DNA of 64,000 nucleotides from Prorocentrum cordatum (lineage: Eukaryota > Sar > Dinophyceae > Prorocentrales > Prorocentraceae), in NCBI GenBank assembly GCA_963575745.1, contig CAUYUJ010019625.1:7501-71500 (forward strand). The letters are read 5' to 3'. The translations under genes were made by a program, and so were the position numbers. Under the pieces are notes generated by a model. It had not been told where the DNA came from. It made no database searches and worked only from the letters and a program-made list of their open reading frames with translations. Of the stretch, positions 12,213-22,249 are shown piece after piece; positions within the stretch are counted from its first letter, which is position 1; each line of letters begins with the position of its first letter.

Positions 12213-12560
12213 CAAGTCATATTATTAGTATTGCTATGCGTATTATTGTTACTATTATTAATATGTTTATTCTTCTTCTTCGAGCCAGGGCTGGCAGCAC
12301 GTCCTCGTCGGCTTGGCAGTGCGACTCCGCCTCTCGGCTCTTCAGGGGCCAGCGCGCCCGCCGCGCGGCGGCGGGCGCGGACGCCAGCCGCGCGGCGTGA
12401 TCTGGGGGCGCGGGCGTGTCTTGATCGATTGGTCTGGCGGAAGCTTCCTGTGATTGCCACAAATCAGCACGAAATGGGTACGGAAAGAATGGGCACAATG
12501 CCCAGCAGCAGCTCCTGTTCATTTTGAACCGGGCTCGCTGTCCGCGGCGCCTCGGCCTGT
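12213..12560. other. AT-rich junction then GC-rich sequence, no gene seen
   Basis: An AT-rich ATTATTAG stretch to about 12285, then GC-rich DNA. A minus-strand frame is open over ~100 codons with reasonable composition but no domain or splice signals. Confidence 0.3.
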
Positions 12561-12564
12561 GTCC

Positions 12565-12860
12565 ACTTGAAACAGGAAGCCCCTGATTTCTCGATTGGGG
12601 ATCGCGCTGGCTTCCGATTCGCCGTGCATGTCGACGTGTATGATGCTGCAGGCTCCGCATCCCAACTGACGCGCGGGTATGCTCACTTGTCTTGACGTGT
12701 CTTGTGACCCGCGCGGCTGGCATCCCAACTGGTGTCCGCGTCGCGCTCCTTACCGGGCACCGAGCTCGCTCTTTGCGCAGGCGGCCCACTCCCGCCTCTA
12801 ACTGGTGCTCGGGGGTTGAGTCGGGCTCGGGGTGTCACGTCCCCGCGCAGCTGATGTGCT
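12565..12860 (+). repeat. Dispersed repeat P, copy 1
   Basis: About 295 bp collinear with 16433-16740: GATTGGGGATCGCGCTGGCT, CACTTGTCTTGACGTGTCTT, GCGCTCCTTACCGGGCACCG and GGGTTGAGTCGGGCTCGGGG occur in both in the same order. Unknown type; no shared protein. Confidence 0.8.
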
Positions 12861-13530
12861 CGGCCCGCGCCAACGCTTGCTGTTTTTTTTCCCCCCTCCC
12901 GCCCAACTGCGGGCGGGGCCCGCGCCAAGTTGGGGGCTCAAAAAAGAAAACGAGACACGACAGCCACCAAAAGAAAGCAATTTCTATCGACGAGCTTGCT
13001 TCTTTCGTCCGAGCCCGCCTTGCCGCGGCTCGGGCGCGGGGGCCAGGGGCTGCGCGTTTGCAGTCTTCTGATGTATCGGCATTCGGAGAGCATCAGAAGC
13101 TTCAGCTCTCCGTACCGCAAAAGTCAAATTTGACTCCGAATGCGCCAAGTGCTTCATCCGGCGTTAGAAGAACGCCCCGTAAGGCAGAAGGGGCAAACAT
13201 GCGCGATCCCGAATTGCGATGTCGCGGAAATCGACCCCGCCCGCCTGATGGAAAATTGGTCGAATCTCCAAAGGAATCCGCGTTCGGAGCCGCCGGGTTT
13301 CTCCTGCACCGCAACTGGCGCATAACATAAGTCGGGCTGGGCAAAATGAGGGGATAGCAAAGAGGGGGTTTGAGAATCAGCTCACGTAGCTGATTTTCCC
13401 AGGGCCTCCCGGCGCCGGAGGCGGCCATATATGGAGGAAGGAGCCCCTCGGTGGGGCCGAAACCAGCTACACGCAGCGGATTTCGTACCCCCCCCGTTCA
13501 CGATCCCCCCCTTTCGTCGGGCCCGACGAA
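12861..13530. other. GC-rich segment without a supported gene
   Basis: Contains a T/C-rich run near 12890 and open forward frames to stops near 13325. One short frame (13140-13325) has a CxxxxC pair and mixed composition that could be a small exon, but no splice pair was found. Confidence 0.3.
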
Positions 13531-13769
13531 GGCACTGAGTCCGAGTTTACTAGGGGAACAAGAAGTGGCATAAACATAAAAACTCTGAGGTCCGCGCGGA
13601 TTTCTCGGATCGGCGCTGGGGCCCCCTGGCGGCGCCTCCGGCGCCGCCCCTGGCGCGCTCCGCGCGCCAGGGAGGGGGGTCCAGCGCCGATCCGAGAAAT
13701 CCGCGCGGACCTCCGAGCTTTTATGTTTATGTCACATTCCGTTCCCCTAAATCAGGCACCGAGTCCGAA
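13531..13769. mobile_element. Nested inverted repeat (outer element with family F inside)
   Basis: Outer arms TAGGGGAACAAGAAGTGGCA (13551) and, reverse-complemented from 13749, TAGGGGAACGGAATGTGACA, both continuing TAAACATAAAA. Inside lies a near-perfect family F palindrome (13588-13712). Imperfect 15-bp direct repeats GGCACTGAGTCCGAG (13531) and GGCACCGAGTCCGAA (13755) flank the outer arms and may be a target duplication. Confidence 0.7.
13588..13712. mobile_element. Family F TIR element, copy 2
   Basis: Arms AGGTCCGCGCGGATTTCTCG and its exact inverse continue inward to GGATCGGCGCTGG, giving TIRs of about 32 bp around a GC-rich core with its own hairpin. Ends read AG|GT inward on both strands, the same as the copy used as an intron at 53441-53520. 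Confidence 0.85.
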
Positions 13770-13823
13770 TGTATGGAGAAAAACTGCTTCTCCTTCTGAA
13801 TGTTTGTCCAGAGACGAGGCAGC

Positions 13824-13984
13824 TGAAGGGGCCCTGGGACACACAAATCAATACACACAAATATAAGGATTCCCAATATTTTCTCATATTTTCTGGATTT
13901 TGTCTTCCCCCCCCCTTCCCATATTTTCCCAACTTTCCTAGGGATCGACGATTCATTGTGTCTGTGTGTTTCTTTCCCTCCTGA
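13824..13984 (+). mobile_element. Family A TIR element, copy 2
   Basis: 161 bp, TGAAGGGGCCCTGGGACACA to CTTTCCCTCCTGA. Exact 5-bp flanking duplication GCAGC at 13819-13823 and 13985-13989. The right flank makes the plus-strand end read CCTCCTGAG followed by CAGC, resembling a 3' splice site. Confidence 0.9.
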
Positions 13985-14212
13985 GCAGCAAGCACGCTTT
14001 CCTTCCGAAGAAGGCGGCGCGCCAGGGAGCCTGCACGTGGCCAGCAGCGCCGCCCACGGGGCCGTGCAGACTCTCGAAAGGGCGGGTGGCCTCCCTCGCC
14101 CGTGGTGCGCGACGCGCGTATGCCGCTGCGCCGCCAGAGAGCTCTCTCGCGGGCGTTGGCAGGACTGGGCTTGGCGGAACCTGGCCTGGTGATCTGTGCC
14201 AGTCAGGAGGGG
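13985..14212. other. Spacer between two convergent family A copies
   Basis: GC-rich, frames open on both strands; composition could be coding but no domain, start or splice pair is clear. Confidence 0.3.
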
Positions 14213-14367
14213 AAAAAAACACACAGACACACTTACTCGTCGATTTCTAGAATATATGGGAAAAATGTGGGAAGTGGGGGAGAAGACAAAAATATTGGAA
14301 AACATGGGGGAATATGGGGAATCCTGCTATTTGTGTGCATGTATTTGTGTGTCCCAAGGCCCCTTCA
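14213..14367 (-). mobile_element. Family A TIR element, copy 3 (inverted)
   Basis: Reverse orientation: begins TCAGGAGGGGAAAAAAACAC and ends AAGGCCCCTTCA. Flanking pentamers GCCAG (14208-14212) and ACCAG (14368-14372) match at 4 of 5. It converges on copy 2, giving a large inverted pair around 230 bp of unique DNA. Confidence 0.85.
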
Positions 14368-14515
14368 ACCAGGGGCGCCCCCCTTGTCCCACTTCCACGA
14401 GCCGGAGCTGCCGTCGCCCGAAAAAAAAGGCACCGGCCATGGCAGACCTGGTCTTTAGTGATGCTGGCCAAGTCAGAGGCTCCGGGCCCTACCACTTCAC
14501 CGGGTCCCCTTGCCT

Positions 14516-14675
14516 TTAGGTCGGGCTTGTCCCCCTACAGGGGGACTTTGCCCGAAAAGACAAAAATACCCCAGACATGCTCAACAGATGCCCGAAAACG
14601 CTCCAAAAGTAATTCCCAGACTATGTCTTGCCTATCTTTGAATATTCCCCCTGTAAAAGGAGAGGCCCGACTTCA
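14516..14675. mobile_element. Family B TIR element, copy 1
   Basis: Starts TTAGGTCGGGCTTGTCCCCC and ends with the inverse of TGAAGTCGGGCCTCTCCTTT. Shares TACAGGGGGA and CCCAGACTATGTCTTG with copy 2. Flanking octamers do not match convincingly, so this copy is probably old. Confidence 0.75.
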
Positions 14676-14752
14676 GGCCCACTCAGGCCTCGGTGGCTTA
14701 TCGGCGGCCCTCCTGGCCTTCTGAGAAGCCGCGCCGCCTCCCCCCCTCCTCC

Positions 14753-14874
14753 TCCTCCCTCCTCCTCCTCCTCCTCCTCCTCCTCCTCCTCCTCCTCCTC
14801 CTCCTCCTCCTCCTCCTCCTCCTCCTCCTCCTCCTCCTCCTCCTCCTCCTCCTCCTCCTCCTCCTCCTCCTCCC
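14753..14874. repeat. (CTC)n microsatellite
   Basis: About 40 CTC triplets between unrelated GC-rich sequences. Open frames of Leu, Ser or Pro across it are not genes. Confidence 0.95.
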
Positions 14875-14990
14875 TTACCCGGGGTCCTGGCCATACCCGA
14901 CTCTCGCGGCAGAATCCTCTTGCCCGCGTCCGTCGGGCGGCAGCGGGCGCCCCGCCGGCGGCGCGGCGCGCGCTGGCGTCGCCACGGAGA

Positions 14991-15271
14991 TCAAGTCGGG
15001 TGCGTCCCCCCATACAGGGGGATTTTCGACGAAAAATAAAAAGTACCCCCAACATGCTCCAAAAACTGGTTGGGGGGGGGATTTTCGACGAAGAATAAAA
15101 AGTACCCCCCACATGCTCCAAAAAGATCTCCAACATGCTCCAACATGCTCCAAAAAAATAGCCAACTAATCCCCAGACTATGTTTTTTTGAATAGTTTTG
15201 GCTGGTTGGGGGGGGGGTATTGTATCATTTTTCGTCGAAGATCCCCCTGTATGGGGACAGGTCCGACTTAA
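14991..15271. mobile_element. Family B TIR element, copy 2 (internally duplicated)
   Basis: Starts TCAAGTCGGGTGCGTCCCCC and ends with the inverse of TTAAGTCGGACCTGTCCCCA. Flanking octamers CACGGAGA (14983-14990) and CACTGAGA (15272-15279) match at 7 of 8. The arm GATTTTCGACGAAAAATAAA recurs near 15080, and AACATGCTCC occurs several times, showing internal duplication. Confidence 0.9.
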
Positions 15272-15905
15272 CACTGAGAGGCCCCCGCGCCGACGGGTTC
15301 CTGGCATCTCTCGCCGCTCGCTGCGCGGCAGATGCGGATGCCGCCGGCTGCGGGGGAGCCAAAGAAGCTCCGCCGGCTGCGGGGGAAGCAAAAGCCCCGG
15401 GGCCCCCTCTAATAGGGAGCCCACGAAAGACGCACGCGCCCAGCTATGCGCATGAACACGGCCCCTCGATCAGAACGGCCGCGTTATACGAACAATTGCG
15501 CTATGCGTACTCTCGAAACCAGCGTGGATTCATGTACGTGTACGTCCTTCAGTCGCTCCCGATCAAGAGGGCCCGCGGCGGTGTCAGCCAAACGAGCCCG
15601 CAACCGTCTCGAGGTGGCAACGAGGTCCCTGCCCTTAAGTCGGATGTGCGCGGCCCCGCGAGGGGGGCCAGGGACGTAGTGAGATAAGAAGAGGCGCCCT
15701 GAAATCTGGGGAAAAATCATGGCCCCCGCCATGATGTCCACCCCCCCCCTAGTAATCACCCCCCTCTTTTCCGCCCCCGAGGCGCCTTCCAAACTCTGAG
15801 GTGGTGCGTCTGCGCGCGATGCCCTGCCGGGCCCCCGCTGCGCGGCCCGCCCGCCGCCGCCCTCCAGGAGACGGCCGGCCTCAGAGGGGCGCTCGGGCCC
15901 GAGAG
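15272..15905. other. GC-rich region without a supported gene
   Basis: Contains GCCGGCTGCGGGGGAGCCAA-type short duplications near 15340-15390. Frames are open on both strands for up to ~290 codons, but the composition and the lack of motifs give no reason to call a protein. Confidence 0.35.
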
Positions 15906-16190
15906 GGCTCCCTGGCCGCGGAGCCTGGGGACTGCCCCACCAGAAGGGCTGGATACTCCAGATTTCGTAATAAAAGGGAGGGGGTCTGGACCCTCCAAGA
16001 CAAGCCATGTCAGACCTGGGAGAACCCTCCAAAATATCGTCCCCAGACCCTCCCAGGCCCTCCAAGATAGCTTGGAAAAGACCCCCCCCGAAATGAGACC
16101 CCCCTCCCTTTATTACGAAATCTGGAGTAGGGCTCTCCCCCTGACGCTGGGGCAGAGCACCCAGGCAGAGGTTGACCCACTCAGGAGCGA
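15906..16190 (+). repeat. Dispersed repeat Q, copy 1, split by an insertion
   Basis: 15906-15953 plus 16130-16190 together match 16848-16935: CTCCCTGGCCGCGGAGCC and GAAGGGCTGGA, then CCCCCTGACGCTGGGGC and GAGCACCCAGGCAGAGG. The middle is a family K element. Confidence 0.75.
15954..16129. mobile_element. Family K TIR element with a known empty site
   Basis: 176 bp with ~30-bp TIRs: left TACTCCAGATTTCGTAATAA, right the exact inverse apart from one A in a run. Flanking octamers GGGCTGGA and GGGCTCTC share the first five bases. The unoccupied target is seen at 16887 in the second copy of repeat Q. Confidence 0.88.
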
Positions 16191-16432
16191 GGGCGAAGCC
16201 TCTTGGCTGAAGGTCGATCTGGCGCCTAGCTGCACCAGCCGGTCCCAGAGAAGCGCGCATGCCTGGCCTGGTAGCCCGCGCCTGCGGGCTTAGCGGCGCG
16301 CAACTTCCTGGGGGTGATCCCATCACGGATTGGAGGTAGTACTGGCGAGACATGGGTTGTGCGGCAGGAGGCTAGCGCAGGGTGTCAGAGAGCAAGCGGG
16401 AGAGAGAGCGTGGGGGAGTGAGCTGGCATGAG

Positions 16433-16745
16433 AGAGCTGCTCTCTCGATTGGGGATCCGGCTGGTTTCCGATTCGCCGTGCATGTCGGTGTGTATGACGC
16501 CGCAGGCTCCTCATCCCGACTGATGCTTGGGTCTCTCACTTGCCTTGACGTGTCTTGTGACCCGCGCGGCCGGCATCCAAACTGATGTCCGCGTCGCACT
16601 CCTTACCGAGCACCGAGCTCGTTCTTTGCGCAGGCGGCCCACTCCCGTGCATCCCAACTGGTGCTCGGGGGTTGAGTCGGGCTCGGGGTGTCACGTCCCC
16701 GCGCTGCTGATGTGCTCGGCCCGCACCAAACAGCGCTTGCTGTTT
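16433..16745 (+). repeat. Dispersed repeat P, copy 2
   Basis: Second copy of the ~300-bp repeat found at 12565-12860, with small indels, for example CCCGTGCATCCCAACTGGTG where copy 1 has CCCGCCTCTAACTGGTG. Confidence 0.8.
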
Positions 16746-16847
16746 TTGTTGTTTCATTCGTCCTCCCTCCCGCCCAAGTGCGGCTGGGCCACGCAGTCGT
16801 TCGGTCCCCAACTCCCGAGGCACGTCGCTAGCACGGAGTGGAAGGGG

Positions 16848-16935
16848 ATTCCCTGGCCGCGAAGCCAGGGGGCCTCCCTACCAGGAGGGCTGGACAGAGA
16901 TCCCCCCCTGATGCCGGGGCCGAGCATCTAGGCAT
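16848..16935 (+). repeat. Dispersed repeat Q, copy 2 (empty site for family K)
   Basis: Contiguous version of the sequence split at 15954-16129; the insertion point corresponds to GGGCTGGA at 16887-16894. Confidence 0.75.
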
Positions 16936-18082
16936 AGATGGTATCGCTTCGGAGCCAGGCGCGTCAGCAAAAACACACGGACTGTTCTGACGCCCTCTCG
17001 TGCCACGGCACTCCCGAGCACTACCCGTGTCCCCATAACGAACTCTTCCGCGACGTCCGCAGGAGTGCCGTGTCGGGCCGAATCCCTACAGGAGCGGCCA
17101 GCGCTCGAGGCTACAGGGCTCGGGCCAGAAGCACATCTTCAGCAGAAAAGCGCGATCGCCATCATCATCAGAATGATCAACGGTCTCTCCGTGCTCGTCG
17201 TCCGCTCTGGTCCCCTCCCATCTCTCTGCCCAGCGCAAGAAACCTGGGCTTCTGCTGTGGGCTAGCGGCTGCACAGTGCCGGAAGAAGTGCAAACTCGCC
17301 CGATGCCTCGTCCAGTGCTCTTGCTTTGAACCAGAAAAGGGTGCAGGGCAATTCGATACAAGTCCCAAGCACAACCAACAAATCAAACGTCCATTGCACT
17401 AAATAAAAAACCCAATCAGTGGATGGTTTTCGCTGAGGAGATCGACCGGGAACCCGGGAGCCCGGGTACCCAGAACCCACCGAAATCGGCCCAAAACCAA
17501 TAACCGGGAACCCTGGAACCCGGAACTGGGAACCCGGGAACCCAGCCTGCTGCCAAAATAGGCGGGAAACTTTCGCCAAATCTTTCAACTTCTGCTAGGA
17601 CCCCTTCAGTGCAAGCACTGATTGGGGAATTTACTCCCCCCTCCCCTCCCCTCCCCTCCCCCATCTCAGTTCTGCCCCCTCCCGTCTAATGCCCTGCTCT
17701 CTTCCTCCCCTCCAGGACGATTTCCTCCGCTCGGCCCCCCCCCCCTTGCCCTCGCCTCCCCTTCCCGCTCCGCTCCTCCCCTTCCCCCCGCCTCGAATAG
17801 CCTTCTCTCCCAACCCCCTGCCCTCCCCCCCGCCCCCTCGCCTCCTTGCACCGCTCATTCCCGGCCTCCCTCCCTCTCGGGGGTGCGCAAACATGGATCG
17901 GGGGAGGCGCCCTCCCCAAAGTGCGGCCGGTGCCGCCTCGCTCGGCGGCGACAATCCGCGAGGTCCCATGGAAACGGGACCCGTCGCTCATCCACGCCCC
18001 TCTGATCCATGTCTGCGATCGCCTGACCCTCCCCTCCTCACTCTCGCCCTCGCCCCCAAGCTCCTCCCTTTCCCCTTCAGCT
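16936..18082. other. Mixed unique and C-rich DNA, no supported gene
   Basis: 17445-17550 holds short direct repeats of GGGAACCC/CCCGGGAGCCCGGG type. 17635-17880 is CCTCCCC-rich. On the minus strand, 17880-18080 is open with moderately high GC3 and could be an exon of the same gene as 18247-18345, but no boundary is secure. Confidence 0.35.
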
Positions 18083-18246
18083 AGAGGAAAGAGAACTATG
18101 CACATACACCGATTCTGGCCAGGCCCATCCTGAGCCCAGGATCGGTGCATACGCCCTCTTACCTTGGCCAGGAAGGTATATGCACCGATCCTGGGTCAAG
18201 GATGGACGTTGTCAGGATCGGTGCATCTGCATAGTGCTCTTCGCCC
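18083..18246. mobile_element. Family D TIR element, copy 1
   Basis: 164 bp, left end AGAGGAAAGAGAACTATGCA, right end inverse of GGGCGAAGAGCACTATGCAG; interior carries repeated CAGGATCGGTGCAT and its inverse. Differs from 54132-54295 at three positions by eye. Flanks CTTCAGCT and GATCAGCG share TCAGC. On the minus strand the element ends TCTCTTTCCTCT next to AG, a good 3' splice site shape. Confidence 0.9.
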
Positions 18247-18345
18247 GATCAGCGCGGGCATCCTCCAGGGCGTTTGCGTCGCCCATCAGCGGGGTCTGCT
18301 CCCCCGACGGCTTGGGCCAGGCGTCTCCGAGCACCTGCCGCGCGG
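18247..18345 (-). other. Candidate exon, unknown protein
   Basis: On the minus strand a ~33-codon frame ending at the family D element has strongly G/C-ending codons (for example CTC GGA GAC GCC TGG CCC AAG CCG), the codon style of the better supported exons in this window. Adjacent GC and AG dinucleotides at the element edges would permit splicing, but phase into the next segment (17880-18080) was not reconciled. Function unknown. Confidence 0.3.
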
Positions 18346-18389
18346 CACGGCGGCTCCGCGGTGGCCAGCAGAGACCCAGGAAGCGGCCA

Positions 18390-18830
18390 GGAGGGCTCGG
18401 AGGACGGCGGACAGGAGGCCCCACAAGGGACTCCAAGACTGCCCCGCAGGAGCCGCAGACAGCTGCAAGACGGCCCCAAGCCTGAACCTGCGCGGGTGAT
18501 GGCATCAGATGTCGAGGTACTGCGCCGTGGTTGAAGTACTTCCAACCACTGGGCACCAGAGGCCGTCAAGGTGGCCCCGAGACGGCCCAAGAGTCCTTGA
18601 CGGAGGCTCCAAGACTGCCCAAGAGAATCTCACGACGGCCCAAGATGCTTCCACGACTGCCCCAAGACGGCCCGAATAAGCCCAAGACAACCCAAATGAC
18701 CCTGAAAAAAAAAGTCAGGGTCCCCAAAAGACCCCGAAACGGCCCACAAAGGCCCCTTGAGACAGCCCAGGGAGATCCCGAAGACGCCCCGGAAGGACTT
18801 GAAGACTTCCACGAGCTCCTCCACGCTTGA
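18390..18830 (+). repeat. CCAAGA-type low-complexity repeat
   Basis: Rapidly diverged short direct repeats built on CCCAAGACGGCCCCAAGA. Same style as 2990-3640, 22250-22830 (inverse), 26285-26450, 35800-36060, 38960-39540, 41980-42170 (inverse) and 62440-62810. No gene. Confidence 0.75.
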
Positions 18831-19025
18831 CGACACGAGGTCTCGCACGTTGTGGTTTCCTGCGCGTCCCTGGATCAGTCGCCACCCGGAGCGCTGAGTT
18901 GGCACAGTGGCGGGATTTGCCGCAAGCAGCTGGGCAAACGTGCCACGTAAAACGATCATCGGAAAAAGAAACAATACACTGATTGAGGCCACGCGTGTGA
19001 CGATGTGTATGTGCATAGAACTTGT
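18831..19025. other. Short unique spacer
   Basis: No gene or motif recognised between the CCAAGA repeat and the CATG/CATA microsatellite. Confidence 0.4.
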
Positions 19026-19172
19026 ACACACAGACATGCATGTATATGTACATGCATGCATACATACACCAGTAAGCGCATGCATGCATGCATGCATGCA
19101 TGCATGCATGCATGCATGCATGCATGCATACATACATACATACATACACAGATACATATACACATACGAGTG
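19026..19172. repeat. (TGCA)n / (CATA)n microsatellite
   Basis: Central run of about 13 GCAT tetranucleotides flanked by ACATACATAC and ATATACACATACG sequence. Confidence 0.95.
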
Positions 19173-19354
19173 ACACATAATTAGTTGTTGATATCCCCCT
19201 CCAGGGTACATTGTGTTTTTTTCAATTGCAATACCCTTTTGCTCCGGGATCCGCGCCCTGTTTTTCAATCCGGGAAAATATTGGGCCTCAGAATTGTATC
19301 GTCGACCCCCAGTTTACAACAACAGCGGCTCCAGCCTGATAGTTCCTCACAATG

Positions 19355-19560
19355 TATTCCCAAATATTACTCTCGCGCGGGACTTCCTCCCAACGCATGC
19401 AGAAATCACGCTCTCGCGTGGGACTCCCTCACAATATATTCACACGCTGCGCCCTCGACACCTAGGACTCACGCTCTCGCGGTGGATTTCCTCACAATCA
19501 ATGTGGGAATCGCGCTATCGTTCGGGATTTCCTCGCGATTCATGCAAGGCGCACGTTTCA
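19355..19560 (+). repeat. ~43-bp degenerate minisatellite
   Basis: Four or five diverged units containing CTCTCGCGYGGGACTTCCTC and ACAATCNATGNRGGAAT-like words. The surrounding 19173-20090 is unique moderate-GC DNA in which no gene was recognised. Confidence 0.65.
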
Positions 19561-20094
19561 CCGACCCGCCTGCTCGACCTGGCCGCCTGGGCCCGCCTTC
19601 CCGACCCGCCCATTATGTTTAACCCGCCCGAACTGCCCGCGTGGTTTTGCCGCACGTTTCTGTTAATATCCTCTCTCCTGCTATTCTCTTTACACTCTCG
19701 ACCTCATGTTCCTTTCTCGCCCCTTCCCTTCTGCCCCTTCCTTCCATCCGTCGTCTCTTCCCCTGCCTCAGCGTCTGCACGCAATACACGTTGCAGGCAA
19801 AAGGCATATACCCCGCAGGCCCCCTCACACAACCTCCTTATCACCCGAAGGGTGGTCGTAGATGTTTAAAGAACCTACAGATTTACCCGCCGGCCCCCTT
19901 GCAAGGCCACCAGGTTGCGAGAGTGAGGATTGCAGTTCCTTGCTCCAGTTTCAGTTTCCAGTTTCCACTGTTACAATCCTGCTTTCTGCTTCCTCACAGC
20001 GAGTTGCTGCTGAACGCGCGAAGGGGGGAACCGAAAAGCGTCCTGGCTAACGTCTCCGAATCGCGTTGTCTGAATTCCTGGGGGGGCGTGGGAC

Positions 20095-20195
20095 ACGTAC
20101 AAATTCTTGATATTCGCGTCCCCGAGGCCAGAATCCGTATACTACGTCCTACCATCGCGTCCCCGAGGCCACAAACCTTTCGAAAGTATGCAATA
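20095..20195 (+). repeat. ~41-bp minisatellite, left block
   Basis: First units of the array that resumes at 20465: ATTCGCGTCCCCGAGGCCA followed by a short AT-richer spacer. Confidence 0.75.
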
Positions 20196-20465
20196 TTTGT
20201 CGCGGCGGCGTAGCCAGGCCATCTTCTGGAGCGGTAGGTCTGGCCGTTCTCGGAGCGCGTCCGGCGTCGGAGTGTCGCGAGCGGCCACGTAAACCATTAG
20301 GCTTCTCGTGCACGCGGGCATACTGCGACGCTCGGAGCTTGTTGACCTCGTACTAAACATCGCTATTCGGGAATACTCCAGGCGCGCAGCGAAATTTCGC
20401 TGTGTGCACCCGCGGGTCGTCTGGCTCGTCGATGACGAGGCGGCGTCACTCGCGCTCCTCCCCGA
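20196..20465 (-). other. Unique segment inside the minisatellite, possible coding fragment
   Basis: A 270-bp non-repetitive island splits the array. On the minus strand it stays open with a mixed, protein-like composition (including a PTPDALRERPDLPLQKMAWL stretch); on plus a shorter frame is also open. No domain recognised and splice sites not established. Confidence 0.25.
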
Positions 20466-21215
20466 AGTCATAATACCCGATACTCGCGTCTACGAGGCCA
20501 TAAACCCTTATAAATTACGCGATAGTCGCGCACCCGAAACCATAAACCCATGTAAATGACGATTGCTCGGGCCCCCGAAGCTATCAACTTTCGAAAATTA
20601 TACCATACTCGGGCCCCCAGGGCCATACGCCGTCATAAATTACACCATGCTTGCGTCCCGGAGGCCACACACCCTTTCAAATTACATTACACCATATGGG
20701 CGTCCCCGAAGCCATAAACCTTTGAAAATTACACCGTAGTCGCGTCCCCGAAGCCAAAAACCCTTCAAAATTATACAATATTCGCGTCCCCGAGGCCACA
20801 AACCCTTGCAAATTACTCGCGTCCCCGAAACATACACCATTGTAAAGTACACGATGTTCGCGCCCCCGAGACCATACACCTATGTAAATTACAACATGCT
20901 CGCGCCCCCGAAGCCAGCAACCTTCCAAAATTACCTGATATTCGCGCCCCCAGGGCCATAAACCTGGATAAACTACACTATGCTTCCCCAGGCCACAAGC
21001 CCTCTCTAATTACACAAGATTCGCGTCACCGAGGACATACACCCTCGTAAATTATGTAATTTCTGCGCCCCCCGAAGACATAAACCTTTGTAAGTTACAC
21101 CATAGTTGCGTCGCCGAGGCCACAAAACCCTTGCAAATAACGCGATATTCGCGCCCCCAACCAAAATAGTGTACCTAATATTCGCGCCAGCGGAGCCATA
21201 AACCCTCGTAAATTA
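20466..21215 (+). repeat. ~41-bp minisatellite, main array
   Basis: Around eighteen degenerate units of form TCGCGTCCCCGAGGCCATAA followed by ACCCTTGTAAATTACACCAT. The spacing is irregular and the divergence high, so it is an old satellite-like array, not a CRISPR: the unit as a whole repeats and no unique spacers alternate. Confidence 0.8.
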
Positions 21216-21335
21216 ATATTAGCCCTTGCGTGAAGTCCGGACAGTGCTTCACGTGAGCGCCCAGACATCCCAACACAGCTCTGGCAAGTCCCATTCTAAG
21301 AGAGGGGGGCCGGCGGCATGGGGGCGAGGCCCTTA

Positions 21336-21336
21336 C

Positions 21337-21380
<44 letters not shown>
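21336..21380. repeat. (TA)n microsatellite
   Basis: About 21 TA dinucleotides, then ACATTTACGTATACACACATACACATATATAC. Confidence 0.9.
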
Positions 21381-21399
21381 TTACGTATACACACATACA

Positions 21400-22245
21400 C
21401 ATATATACTAGAACCATCGCGCGCGCTTCGCGCGGGCTTGGGTTCTAGCTGGTCGAATCCTGACGGTTTTGAGACAACAAGGCGGTCATGAACAATGAGG
21501 TCAACGTTCACTATTTCCTCCTGCCTCTTCCTCGTTCCTCCTCCGCTCTCATGGACAGGTCGACCGTTGATCTGTCGCCAAAATCTGGGCCAGGAAAAAT
21601 GCAACGCTACAGCGCCATGTTGCACGGTGCTACGACGGAATGCCAAGATACACCATGCTACGCTATAAAGCGCAATGTCACGGTGCAGTATTCAATGCAA
21701 TGACATGATACACTCTACAATGCACATTGCATGCCATGCCTTGCTATGCTGTGAAATACAATGACGATGAATAGGATGATACGCTGAGCCATACCATGCT
21801 ACATTCCCTATGAGGAACGATACTGCCGCGTTATATGGTATGCACAGACACGGCATGCCGGACTATGCAATGCAATGCCATGTGATCCTATGTTACGAGC
21901 TGCTAGGCTAAAATAAACAAGACGACAGTAAGAACAAAAGCGGGAGTGATAGTTGCATGATTTCTGTTCACTCTAGCGCAGAGCAGTACGGTGCTGGTCG
22001 ATTAATTTTATGTGCATTGGAATGCCACAGTACGCCACGATGTGTCATGAGATGCAATGCCATGCTAGCCAATGTTACGTCATGACGTGCAGTGCTAGGC
22101 TCAGCTAGACACTGATATGGAATGCAGTGCTATGGCATGCTGAACCGTACTGTGATATGCACTGGCACCGTTAGCTCTGTCGTGCTGTGCCGTGCCATGT
22201 CATGTCATGCAACGCTGCGGTGGCACGATAGGCTAGGCGGTTCTT
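21400..22245. other. AT-richer region with degenerate ATGCCATG words
   Basis: From about 21600 the DNA is built from shuffled CAATGCCATG, GATACACTACAATGC and similar words, suggesting a decayed simple repeat. No gene or signal recognised across these ~850 bp. Confidence 0.5.
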
Positions 22246-22249
22246 TGCT

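Noticed and set aside
20095-21215. CRISPR array
   Set aside because: The whole unit repeats with heavy divergence; there are no identical repeats alternating with unique spacers, and the context is eukaryotic.
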